From: Sinomonas humi
GTDB taxonomy: Bacteria > Actinomycetota > Actinomycetes > Actinomycetales > Micrococcaceae
Reading direction: 5' to 3'
Length of the DNA stretch: 64,000 nt
NCBI RefSeq assembly: GCF_000802235.1
Contig: NZ_JTDL01000079.1
Coordinates: 1-64,000, forward strand
Shown here: positions 26,270-33,865 of the stretch, one piece after another
Layout: each line of letters opens with the position of its first letter
Position numbering within the stretch: position 1 is the first letter of the stretch
The notes under the pieces: model-generated
What the model was told of the DNA's origin: nothing
Databases searched by the model: none
The model's input: only the letters and a program-made list of their open reading frames with translations
Program-made: the position numbers and the translations under genes

Positions 26270-26983
26270 GTGACGCTCATCGACGACGCCTCACTCGCCG
26301 GCATCGGGCGCCGGAGCGCGATCGACGCCGTGCGGATGAGGATCGGCGTCGCGATCCGCCTGGGACTCCTGAAGCCCGGCGAGCGGCTTCCCGACAAGGA
26401 AGACGTCGCGCTCGGCCTTTCCGTGAGCCCTATGACCGCCCGCCGGGCCCTCGCCTCGCTGGCCGAGGACGGCGTCGTCGTCCGTCTCAGGGGACGCGGC
26501 GGCGGCACGTTCGTCGCCGAGGATCCTCCCGCGGACATCCTCCGCGATCTCACGATGCCGGCGTCCGAATTCTCGGAGATCCACAGGATGATCGACCGGC
26601 GAATGCTCTTCGAGACCTCCGTTGGGCACTTCGCCGCCCTCAACGCGAGCGAGGAGCAGCTCTCGGAGCTCGAAGCGCTCACCGCGCGAATGGCGGCGAC
26701 GACCGGATGGGCCGAATATCACCAGGCCGACGCAGCCTTCCACGAGGTCGTCGGGCAGGCTTCGGGCTTGGGCACCGCCGTCGAGGAGTACCAGCACTCG
26801 CTCGACGAGCTCTACGCCTTCTTCGTCCCGTACCCGATCGAGCAGCTGCACGTCGCCAACCGCGACCACGCCGCCCTCACCGCAGCGCTCCACGCCAAGG
26901 ACGCTGTCGCCGCGGCGGCCGTCTCCCGCAAGCACGTCGAGACGCTGCACCGGACGATGGTGGTCGGGCTGCTCAAGGAGTGA
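26270..26983 (+). CDS. GntR-family regulator, FCD type
   Basis: A 237-residue regulator with an N-terminal winged helix (KPGERLPDKEDVALGLSVS) followed by the all-helical FCD ligand domain (VGHFAALNASEEQL; FHEVVGQASG; HAALTAALHAKD) with the His and Asp residues that bind a metal and acid in that fold. GTG start with GGAACAGGAG upstream. Divergent from the amidase-3/permease/amidase-2 unit, so it most likely represses these genes until a carboxylate inducer appears. Confidence 0.87.
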   Translation: MTLIDDASLAGIGRRSAIDAVRMRIGVAIRLGLLKPGERLPDKEDVALGLSVSPMTARRALASLAEDGVVVRLRGRGGGTFVAEDPPADILRDLTMPASEFSEIHRMIDRRMLFETSVGHFAALNASEEQLSELEALTARMAATTGWAEYHQADAAFHEVVGQASGLGTAVEEYQHSLDELYAFFVPYPIEQLHVANRDHAALTAALHAKDAVAAAAVSRKHVETLHRTMVVGLLKE

Positions 26984-27001
26984 TGCCCCGAGACGCGCTG
27001 A

Positions 27002-28729
27002 TCACCCGAACGTGAACGAGTAGAGCTCGAGGCCAGGGCTCGCGGCCACGTCGAGGGTCCCGCTCTGCCCGGACGAAGCGTCGAACAGCAGATATGAGCG
27101 CGGGGCCCCGGATACGGTGACAGTCTTCTGCCCCCCGGGCTCATGCACCGTGAGCGTCCCCGTCCCACCGAGGACGGCTTCGACCCGGCGGGCGTGGAAC
27201 CGCAGCCGAACCTGCGAAGGTGGCTCCGACGGCCCGCTCGACGCTGGGGCGACAATGCGCTGGGTGTCGAGCATCCAAGGCCCGGCCAGGGCAAACGAGT
27301 CCGGACGCTGTGACGCCGGGTACGAGAAGTTGCCCGTCCCGGGCGAATACGGCTGGGCTCCGGCGTAGTTCACCTGCTTGGCGACGCCGAGGAATGTCTC
27401 CGGCGTCGTGCTTCCAGGCGCGGGCGCGGTGTCGGCGCCCTCCACCGGCTGTGGGAGCGAGATGCCGGGGTGAGCCTGGTCGAGCAGCTGCCGCACGAGC
27501 GATTCCGTGGTCTGGTACCCGCCCTCTCCCTGCTGGACGTGCCGTACGTTGCCGTTCGCGTCGATGAGGTATTGCGCCGGCCAGAACCTGTTCCGGTACG
27601 CGGTCCACGTCCCGTACGAGTTGTCCATCGCAACCGGGTAGTCGATGCCGTGCTGAGCGATCCCGGCTTCGACGTTGCCCTGAACGCGCTCGAACGCGTA
27701 TTCAGGCGTGTGGATCCCGATCACCTCGAGCCCGTCCGAGCGGTAGGTGTCGTTTAGCTGGACGATGTGCGGCAGCGAGCGCTGGCAGTTGATGCACGAA
27801 TACGCCCAGAAGTCGATCAGCACAACCTTCCCCCGCAACTGTGCGAGGGTGAGCGGCTGGGAACCGAGCCACGCCGTGACGTCGTGGAAGGCCGGCGCCG
27901 GTCCACAGTCCTGGAGGACGGTCGCGTTCTGGGTGCATCGGTCGAGCCCGCGGTTCTCATTGGTCACGAGGCCTCCGAGGTCTAGGGGGCTGCCGGCCGA
28001 GGGCGCTAGCCGGTCTTGGAGTCCCGCGGTGTAGTCGGGGATGAGACGCTGCACGGCGGCCGGGAGGTCTAGGGCGAGTCCGGCCGCGAGGGCGATCATG
28101 AGCACCCCGGCGGTGATGCGAATGGTGCGTTGGCGGCGGCGGAACGATTTCAGCCGCTCTGCGAGGCCGCGACCAGCGAGGGCGAAGAACAGCAGCGGGA
28201 CCGAGACGCCGAGCGCGAATGAGAGCGTCAGCGCTACGGTCTCCGGTCCGATCCTCCCCGTCGCCCCGGAGACGGTGATAGCTGCCAGCACAGGCCCGGC
28301 GCATGGGACGAACACGGCCCCGAGGGCTAGCCCGAGGCCGAGGCCGCCTCGCCGCGCGTCGACCCTGCGGGCAGGAATCCAGGAGAAGGGCTTCTCGAGC
28401 AGCTCCTCAAAGCGCGGAACCATGAGTCCGAGGCCAACAGCAGCGAGTACCCCGATCCCCGCCCACCGGAAGAAGTCCTGCGGGAGTCCGAGAAGGCCGA
28501 GAATGAGCGAGCCGAGCAGGGTGAAGGCGCTGAAGCTCAGCACGAGTCCCGCGATCACTTGGTAGGGCCGCCATCGGGAGGCCCTACGCACCTGAACGGA
28601 CGACGGCGCCCCTGGACGCGCGCTGTCGAGGCCACCGGAGACGAAGATCACCGGGAGGACCGGGAGGATGCACGGCGAGATGCCGGTGATGAGGCCACCG
28701 AGGAAGCCGATGAGAATGTTCGCGCCCAT
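27002..28729 (-). CDS. dipZ: DipZ-type CcdA-thioredoxin fusion, membrane thiol reductase
   Basis: A protein of about 575 residues. The N-terminal part is a CcdA-like membrane domain with ISPCILP and FVPCAGP as the two redox cysteines. It is followed by an extracytoplasmic thioredoxin domain with CINC (YSCINCQRS) and a C-terminal carbohydrate-binding-like beta domain. This is the DipZ layout of mycobacteria; it passes reducing power from the cytoplasm to envelope thiols. The ATG at 28729 is preferred (GTG at 28735 is in frame). A SigK-like promoter ends just upstream, so the mRNA may be leaderless. Confidence 0.9.
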   Translation of the reverse strand: MGANILIGFLGGLITGISPCILPVLPVIFVSGGLDSARPGAPSSVQVRRASRWRPYQVIAGLVLSFSAFTLLGSLILGLLGLPQDFFRWAGIGVLAAVGLGLMVPRFEELLEKPFSWIPARRVDARRGGLGLGLALGAVFVPCAGPVLAAITVSGATGRIGPETVALTLSFALGVSVPLLFFALAGRGLAERLKSFRRRQRTIRITAGVLMIALAAGLALDLPAAVQRLIPDYTAGLQDRLAPSAGSPLDLGGLVTNENRGLDRCTQNATVLQDCGPAPAFHDVTAWLGSQPLTLAQLRGKVVLIDFWAYSCINCQRSLPHIVQLNDTYRSDGLEVIGIHTPEYAFERVQGNVEAGIAQHGIDYPVAMDNSYGTWTAYRNRFWPAQYLIDANGNVRHVQQGEGGYQTTESLVRQLLDQAHPGISLPQPVEGADTAPAPGSTTPETFLGVAKQVNYAGAQPYSPGTGNFSYPASQRPDSFALAGPWMLDTQRIVAPASSGPSEPPSQVRLRFHARRVEAVLGGTGTLTVHEPGGQKTVTVSGAPRSYLLFDASSGQSGTLDVAASPGLELYSFTFG

Positions 28730-28736
28730 GCCCACC

Positions 28737-28804
28737 GTTCGAAACGATCACCCCTGCCGGATTGGAATCAGCCATTCCAATCCGCTCGCGCACCCGCTCC
28801 GAAC
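28737..28804. promoter_or_regulatory. paired divergent SigK-like promoters on a shared palindrome
   Basis: A perfect inverted repeat CGGATTGGAAT / ATTCCAATCCG (28758-28784, 5-bp centre) supplies a CCAATCC box on each strand. On the plus strand CGAAC follows at 28800-28804 after 16 bp; on the minus strand CGAAC (28741-28737) follows after 17 bp. The pattern resembles the SigK promoter of mycobacteria (CCATCC and CGAAT-like boxes, from memory). It faces dipZ on one side and the FAS1 lipoprotein on the other. Confidence 0.68.
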
Positions 28805-28859
28805 CTCCCGTGCAACCCCAGCCGACCGGCGGGGAAACCGATGAAACAGGAGTGAAGCC

Positions 28860-29540
28860 ATGAAGAGCATCCAGCGCACCTCGGCCGTCGTCGGCCTCGC
28901 CGCCCTCACGGCCCTCGGCCTTGCCGCCTGCGGAGGCTCGACGACGGCGAGCGGCGGGTCGACGTCGTCCGCCGCCAGTTCTCCGAGCGCCATGACCAGC
29001 CCGATGTCCCCGATGGCCTCCTCTACGACAACGGCTGACCCAGCAGCCGGCCTTGTGGGGCCGGGCTGCGCCTCGTACGCCCAGTCAAACCCCAGCGGGC
29101 CCGCCTCGGTTCAAGGGATGGCGGCAGACCCAGTCGCAGTTGCGGCGTCGAACAATCCGATGCTGACCACCCTCGTTTCGGCGGTGTCGGGCAAGCTCAA
29201 CCCCAAGGTCAACCTCGTCGACACGCTCGACTCGAGCCAGTTCACCGTCTTCGCGCCCGTCGACTCGGCCTTCGCCAAGATTGACCCGAACACGCTCGGC
29301 AGCCTCAAGACCGACGACGCGACCTTGAAGAAGATCCTGACCTACCACGTGGTGGCGGGCCAGATCGAACCTTCGTCGATCGACGGCGACCACACGACGG
29401 TCGAGGGCCAGAAGCTCACCGTCACCGGCTCGGGCAACAGCCTCAAGGTCAACGGCGCCAACGTCATCTGTGGCGGCGTGCACACCGCCAACGCCACGGT
29501 GTATCTCATCGACTCGGTCCTCATGCCCCCCGCGAACTAG
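28860..29540 (+). CDS. fasciclin (FAS1) domain lipoprotein, MPT83-like
   Basis: A 226-residue secreted lipoprotein. The signal peptide ends in the lipobox LAAC with Cys24 as lipidation site, followed by a Ser/Thr/Met-rich linker and one FAS1 domain (about 98-226; [13 protein letters not shown] and YHVVAGQI boxes). AGGAG precedes the ATG. Mycobacterial MPT83/MPT70 have the same build and belong to the SigK regulon together with dipZ, as is also suggested here by gene order. Its exact role in the envelope is unknown. Confidence 0.88.
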   Translation: MKSIQRTSAVVGLAALTALGLAACGGSTTASGGSTSSAASSPSAMTSPMSPMASSTTTADPAAGLVGPGCASYAQSNPSGPASVQGMAADPVAVAASNNPMLTTLVSAVSGKLNPKVNLVDTLDSSQFTVFAPVDSAFAKIDPNTLGSLKTDDATLKKILTYHVVAGQIEPSSIDGDHTTVEGQKLTVTGSGNSLKVNGANVICGGVHTANATVYLIDSVLMPPAN

Positions 29541-29621
29541 GGAGACCCGCCGTGCGAGCGCCGTCCGGGCGGGTAGCCGGGCGGCGCCCGCCCCTGTAAC
29601 CGCCGAGCCGAGGGAGCCCCA

Positions 29622-30227
29622 GTGCCGAGACGTGAGACAGTTGTCTGCATGCCGTATCGAGACGCGGGCAACGCCGCTGCCCCCGACGTCGACGCGCTCA
29701 TGGCGCGCGTTGCGAACGGCGATCAGGAAGCCTTCGGGCACCTCTACGATGCGCTCGCCCCGCTCGTGCACGGCCTCGTGCTGCGTGTGGTGCGGGATCC
29801 GGCCCAGAGCGAGGAAGTGACCCAGGAAGTCTTCCTCGAGGTCTGGCAACAGGCCAAGCGCTTCGACTCCGACCGCGGGCGCGCGCGGGCGTGGATCACG
29901 GTCATGGCCCATCGCCGGGCCGTCGACCGCGTCCGCGCCGCCCAAGCGTCCGCGGACAGGGACCTCCGCGAAGGTGCCAAGGACTTCCGCGAGAGCTACG
30001 ACGACGTCGAACACCGCGTCGAGGTGGCGCTCGAGAGCGAGCGGGTGCACAAGGCGCTCGAGTCGCTTACCGAGGTTCAGCGGCAGGCGATCCGCCTCGC
30101 CTATTACGGCGGCTATACGTATGGGGAAGTGGCCGACGCCCTAGGACTGCCCCTGGGCACCGTGAAGACCAGGATCCGCGACGGCATGATCCGTCTGAGA
30201 GACGTGTTGGGAGTGAGCCATGGATGA
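29622..30227 (+). CDS. sigK: ECF RNA polymerase sigma factor SigK-type
   Basis: A 201-residue ECF sigma factor. Region 2 (DPAQSEEVTQEVFLEVWQQ, then RARAWITVMAHRRAVDRVR) binds the -10, and region 4 (LTEVQRQAIRLAYYGGYTYGEVA, LPLGTVKTRIRDGM) binds the -35. The GTG start has GGGAG upstream; ATG at 29649 is an alternative. It overlaps the anti-sigma gene by 8 bp. Placement next to dipZ and a FAS1 lipoprotein supports the SigK identity over other ECF groups. Confidence 0.87.
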   Translation: MPRRETVVCMPYRDAGNAAAPDVDALMARVANGDQEAFGHLYDALAPLVHGLVLRVVRDPAQSEEVTQEVFLEVWQQAKRFDSDRGRARAWITVMAHRRAVDRVRAAQASADRDLREGAKDFRESYDDVEHRVEVALESERVHKALESLTEVQRQAIRLAYYGGYTYGEVADALGLPLGTVKTRIRDGMIRLRDVLGVSHG

Positions 30228-31011
30228 CCAGCTGCACCTGCTGACCGGCGTCTACGCGCTCAACGCGCTCGACGGCGAAGAGCGGGGCCGCTTCGAGAAA
30301 AGCCTTCCGTTCGGGCATCCGACGGCGGAAGAGGCGCGCGAGCTGAGCGAGACGGCGGCGCTGCTCGCCGCAGGGACGACGCCGGTCGCCCCGCCACCCG
30401 CTCTCAAGGAACGGCTCATGGCCCAGATCGCGATCACGCCCCAGGCTGAGGTGGGAGCAAAGGAGGAGACCAGCCCCGCGAGCGCAGGCGCTGACCGCTT
30501 CGCCGAGCGCCGCCGTCGTGCCTTCCCCACGAGCGCACGCTGGCTCGCGGCAGCTGCCGCCGTCCTTCTCGTCGCGGCCGGAGGGGCCGGGCTGTGGGGA
30601 GTTCAGCAGCAGCGCGAACGTGACGATGCCATGCGGACGCTGGCCGCCTCGCAGAACTCACGCTCGTCGGTCATCGACAGGATCCTCTCGTCCCCCGACG
30701 CGAAGGTTCAGGAGGTCCCGGCCCCCGGGGGCGCAACCATGCTCATCGTTCACTCGAAGGACGCCGGGCTCGCCGGCGTGGTGACGATCGGGATGGCGTC
30801 GCCGCCTCAAGGCAAGTCGTACGAGCTCTGGCTCATCGATTCTGCAGGCGCGGCGAAGCCGGCAGGGCTCCTCAAGGCAGGGGACGGCTCCACGTGGAAT
30901 GAACTCTCGGGAGGTCTCGGCAATGCCGCGTACCTCGGCGTCACGGTCGAACCGGCAGGCGGATCGTCCCAGCCGACAACGAAGCCGTTCGTACTCCAGA
31001 GCCTTGCCTGA
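30220..31011 (+). CDS. rskA: anti-sigma-K factor RskA
   Basis: A 263-residue membrane protein: a cytoplasmic N-terminal anti-sigma helix bundle (LLTGVYALNALDGEERGRFE), a single helix (about 107-127) and an extracytoplasmic RskA domain with SYELWLIDSAGAAKPAGLL. In the family the domain is cleaved or loses its grip under redox signal, freeing SigK. The 8-bp overlap with sigK ensures equal synthesis. It converges with a small gene of the GAF-ANTAR operon. Confidence 0.87.
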   Translation: MDDQLHLLTGVYALNALDGEERGRFEKSLPFGHPTAEEARELSETAALLAAGTTPVAPPPALKERLMAQIAITPQAEVGAKEETSPASAGADRFAERRRRAFPTSARWLAAAAAVLLVAAGGAGLWGVQQQRERDDAMRTLAASQNSRSSVIDRILSSPDAKVQEVPAPGGATMLIVHSKDAGLAGVVTIGMASPPQGKSYELWLIDSAGAAKPAGLLKAGDGSTWNELSGGLGNAAYLGVTVEPAGGSSQPTTKPFVLQSLA

Positions 31012-31035
31012 CGGCCCGCGCGAGACACGCCCTGT

Positions 31036-31344
31036 TCACTTGTCCTCGGACTCGTCCTGCCTCTCGTGAAGCTTGCCGTCTCCATCGGCACCACGGCTGT
31101 AGGGCGCCCGCCGCGGGCCGGACTTCTCGTCAATGAGCTCGTTCACGGCATGGGAAACGAGATCGCGCTGCAACTCAGGCAGTACGAGCAGGCCGTTCAG
31201 GTACGCGTCGACCTCGTACTCGCCCGCCTTCCCGGTGAGGCTGAAGTATCGCAACCAGACCATTCCGATCGTCAACCCGGCCTCGTCCATGGCCTGACGG
31301 GTGAGCCTCCACTGCCGCTCAGCATCGTCGTTGCCAGTGCCCAT
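31036..31344 (-). CDS. conserved small protein downstream of a GAF-ANTAR gene
   Basis: A 102-residue soluble protein, start set by GAGGA before the ATG at 31344, 8 bp after the stop of the GAF-ANTAR gene. It has a compact core with WLRYFSLTG, VDAYLNGL and HAVNELIDE, followed by a charged Arg/Asp/Glu tail. I recall similar proteins next to ANTAR genes in Arthrobacter, but no function is known to me. Co-transcription suggests a partner of that regulator. Confidence 0.65.
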   Translation of the reverse strand: MGTGNDDAERQWRLTRQAMDEAGLTIGMVWLRYFSLTGKAGEYEVDAYLNGLLVLPELQRDLVSHAVNELIDEKSGPRRAPYSRGADGDGKLHERQDESEDK

Positions 31345-31352
31345 CCGCGTCC

Positions 31353-32069
31353 TCAGAGAACAGGGCGCCCGGAGACAAGGTCCTGGGCTATGTCTCGAAG
31401 GGCCCGTTGCCTGAGCCGTGAAAGGGAGATGATCCGCGAGAGCGCGTCGTCGGGACCGAGACGCTCCCTCTCCATCAGGATCCCCGTCGCCAGATTGATC
31501 GCGTCCCGGTCCGCCACGGCTTCCGACATCATGGCGCTGGCCCGCTCGGCCGCGTCCCTGGCCTGCACGTTCGCCAGCATGACGGCCGCGGGGCGAGCGA
31601 GCATCTCCAGCAGGCGGACGTCGCGGTCGGTAAACGTCCCCGGCTTGTCCGAGTAAACCTTGAGCGCCCCGATCGGTGTTGCACCTGCCGTCAGCGGCGT
31701 GCTCAGCGCGGACCGCACCCCGAGAGCTGAAACTGCTTCCGTCCACTCGGGCCACCGCGTCTCGGTTTCGATGTCCGCGATGATCTGGGTCCTGTCTTCG
31801 GCCCAAGCGCTCAGGCAGAGCCCCTGCCCCATCTCATACTGAAGCCGATCGGCCTCGAGCACCACGTCGTCGGTGGCCCCGGTGCTGGTCTTGCGTCCGC
31901 GTGGATCGATGAGGGTTGCTCCTGCCCCTGAGGCATGGGGAATGGCTTCCTTCGCGGCCTGCGCGAGCGACTGGACGGCGTCCTCAGCGGACTCCCGCGT
32001 CAGCAGAAGATCGGCGAGCCTGGCGGTCAGCTCGGCAAGCTCCTGTGCGAGTGGAAGGTCGGTCCTCAT
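31353..32069 (-). CDS. GAF-ANTAR RNA-binding antiterminator 1
   Basis: A sensor of about 238 residues with an N-terminal GAF domain (APPHASGAG region, MGQGLCLSAWAE, ALSTPLTAGATPIGALKVY) and a C-terminal ANTAR helix bundle (RDAINLATGILMERERLGPDDALSRI split over its helices). ANTAR domains bind paired-hexaloop RNA hairpins and prevent termination. The ATG at 32069 has GGGGAG 6 bp upstream and is preferred to a GTG at 32096. It may form an operon with the small 102-residue protein. Confidence 0.86.
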   Translation of the reverse strand: MRTDLPLAQELAELTARLADLLLTRESAEDAVQSLAQAAKEAIPHASGAGATLIDPRGRKTSTGATDDVVLEADRLQYEMGQGLCLSAWAEDRTQIIADIETETRWPEWTEAVSALGVRSALSTPLTAGATPIGALKVYSDKPGTFTDRDVRLLEMLARPAAVMLANVQARDAAERASAMMSEAVADRDAINLATGILMERERLGPDDALSRIISLSRLRQRALRDIAQDLVSGRPVL

Positions 32070-32113
32070 CGCCAACTCCCCTGAAAGCACCTGCACATGG
32101 ACATCGTTGCCCT

Positions 32114-32839
32114 TCAGTCGAAATGGGTGGCCGGGTCGATCTCATTGAACCGAGCCAAGATCTGGGACGCCACGTCGCGAAGCTTGACGTTCCGGCTGCT
32201 CGAAGCACGTCGGAGAATCTCGACCGCCTGTTCCTGGGTGCATCCCGATTGGGCCATGATCACTCCCGAAGCAAGATTGATCGCCGTCCTCGATTCGAGG
32301 GCCGCCTTCAAGTCCGAGGATCGCTCCATCTCGGTTTCCAGCCGCACTGCAAGGCGCACAGAGGACGCCGTCAGATCGGCAAATGCCTCCACGCTTGCCT
32401 TGTCCTCGTTGTCGAAGGCCCCGGCTTCTTCTGCATAGCAGTTCAGGGCGGCTTGGGCGCCGAGTTCAAGGACGATGGGTACTGCCAGGACGGCTCGAAT
32501 GCCTGCTTCGAGCGCAGGACGCCGGTACGCGGGCCATCGGTCGTCGTGGACCAGATCCGGCACATCAACCACTCTTCCGGTCTTGAGCGCGGTCATGCAG
32601 GGGCCCTCACCGGTCGAATACTGAAGGTCATCCAGACTCGCGGCGACCTCCTCACTGAACCCGACGGTCGCCCAGCGCCGCTCGCGGAGCACCGTGACGC
32701 TGCAGTAGGCGGTGCCGTTTCGAGCCAATTCCTGAGCGGCCACTTGGGTCAGACGGAACAGGAAGGACTTGAGGTCCGAGCTCTCAAGAAGGAGGCCCTG
32801 CAACTCAGCCACATCGAACTTCGTCCACTCAGAACGCAT
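32114..32839 (-). CDS. GAF-ANTAR RNA-binding antiterminator 2
   Basis: A 241-residue protein of the same architecture as its neighbour: GAF domain (WATVGFSEEVAASLDDLQY, GEGPCMTALKTGRVVDVPD) and ANTAR domain (AINLASGVIMAQSGCTQEQA). The two share layout but differ clearly in sequence, so this is not a recent duplication. It lies 44 bp upstream of the first one on the same strand. The RNA targets are not identified. Confidence 0.87.
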   Translation of the reverse strand: MRSEWTKFDVAELQGLLLESSDLKSFLFRLTQVAAQELARNGTAYCSVTVLRERRWATVGFSEEVAASLDDLQYSTGEGPCMTALKTGRVVDVPDLVHDDRWPAYRRPALEAGIRAVLAVPIVLELGAQAALNCYAEEAGAFDNEDKASVEAFADLTASSVRLAVRLETEMERSSDLKAALESRTAINLASGVIMAQSGCTQEQAVEILRRASSSRNVKLRDVASQILARFNEIDPATHFD

Positions 32840-33189
32840 GTTCCGCCAGCCTCCCCTGCCTCGGAAACGTCAGTCCGTCACCCCTACAAGAACGCTACAC
32901 CCGGGCGCCCTGAAGAGCCCCTCCTCGCCCGCGCAGGGATCCCCGCGTAGACATGAGCGCGCGGATAGCCGTACGCTCAACGAAGGAGCGGAAGGAGCCT
33001 GCTCCATCTGGAAGCCCATTGGCAGGGGCGGTCGTCGCCGCATCTGCCCTACGGGAAATCCCGGAAGGCCTGGCTCCGCATGATCGCCATAGCACCCGGC
33101 GAAGACACCTCCATTCCCTCTGCTTATCTGCAATTCGGCAGCCGAGCTTGGCATCTCCACCCCTCAGCGGGGGCAGCTAGGAGCGGTTC
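32840..33189. other. 350-bp intergenic stretch, no gene recognised
   Basis: Open frames here lack codon bias, ribosome-binding sites and family motifs. The only structure is a short hairpin with GGAGC/GCTCC arms near 32990. It must contain the promoters of the divergent GAF-ANTAR and TetR genes. Confidence 0.5.
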
Positions 33190-33756
33190 ATGAGGGAGCA
33201 AATCCTCAAGGCGTGCTTCGATCTCTTTGCCCGGCAAGGTATCCGCAAAACCAGTGTGGAAGATCTTGTAGCTTCCGCAGGTGTCGCGAGGGCCACCTTC
33301 TACAGCTATGTCCCCTCCAAAGAGGAGGCCGCATTGGCCTATCTCAAGCACCTCTACCGGAGTTGGGCGAACGCCCTCGAAATGTCGGTCGCCGCGCGCG
33401 GCGAAGGTCCTCAAGCCCTGCTGGGGGTGCTCGACGCCGCCGAGACGCTGTGCGGCAAGGACAGCGAAGGCGGCCCGCATGCGTCTCTGGTCCGCGTCCT
33501 GGCCGAGTTCGGCCCCGCCGATCCTCTGGGGCGCGCAAGCATTGAACTCTCTGCGCGCCTGACTGCTCACATCGCGGAGCTGGCCGACGCCGCGGGCCTC
33601 AGCCAGCCGGGCGAATTTGCGAAGGACTATCGGCTGCTCCTTGACGGCGTCATTCTCTCCTTCGCCGAGGACAGCCCGCGCGCGATGCACGACGCCGGAA
33701 TCCTCGCCGAAGCGCTCATCAGGCACCACCTCGCACCCAAGGAGGTACGGGCCTAG
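33190..33756 (+). CDS. TetR-family transcriptional regulator
   Basis: A 188-residue TetR protein: N-terminal helix-turn-helix (ACFDLFARQGIRKTSVEDLV, GVARATFYSYVPSKEE) and a ligand domain of helices. AGGAG lies 6 bp before the ATG. The nearest downstream gene on the same strand is an aldehyde dehydrogenase (109 bp away), which may be its target or operon partner. The ligand is unknown. Confidence 0.83.
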   Translation: MREQILKACFDLFARQGIRKTSVEDLVASAGVARATFYSYVPSKEEAALAYLKHLYRSWANALEMSVAARGEGPQALLGVLDAAETLCGKDSEGGPHASLVRVLAEFGPADPLGRASIELSARLTAHIAELADAAGLSQPGEFAKDYRLLLDGVILSFAEDSPRAMHDAGILAEALIRHHLAPKEVRA

Positions 33757-33865
33757 ACCACCTCTGCGCCCGATGACAACCATCGCTCACCCCAAGACAA
33801 GCCTCCGCGCACAGTCGGCTCCGAGACTGGAGACAACCAACAGCGGACTCGATGTGGAGGTTTCG

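Noticed and set aside
31345-31806. Upstream extension of the 102-residue protein
   Set aside because: This part is a shadow of the GAF-ANTAR gene; the ATG at 31344 has its own ribosome-binding site.
32870-33160. Minus-strand 96-residue open frame
   Set aside because: No family sequence, no convincing ribosome-binding site and no coding bias.
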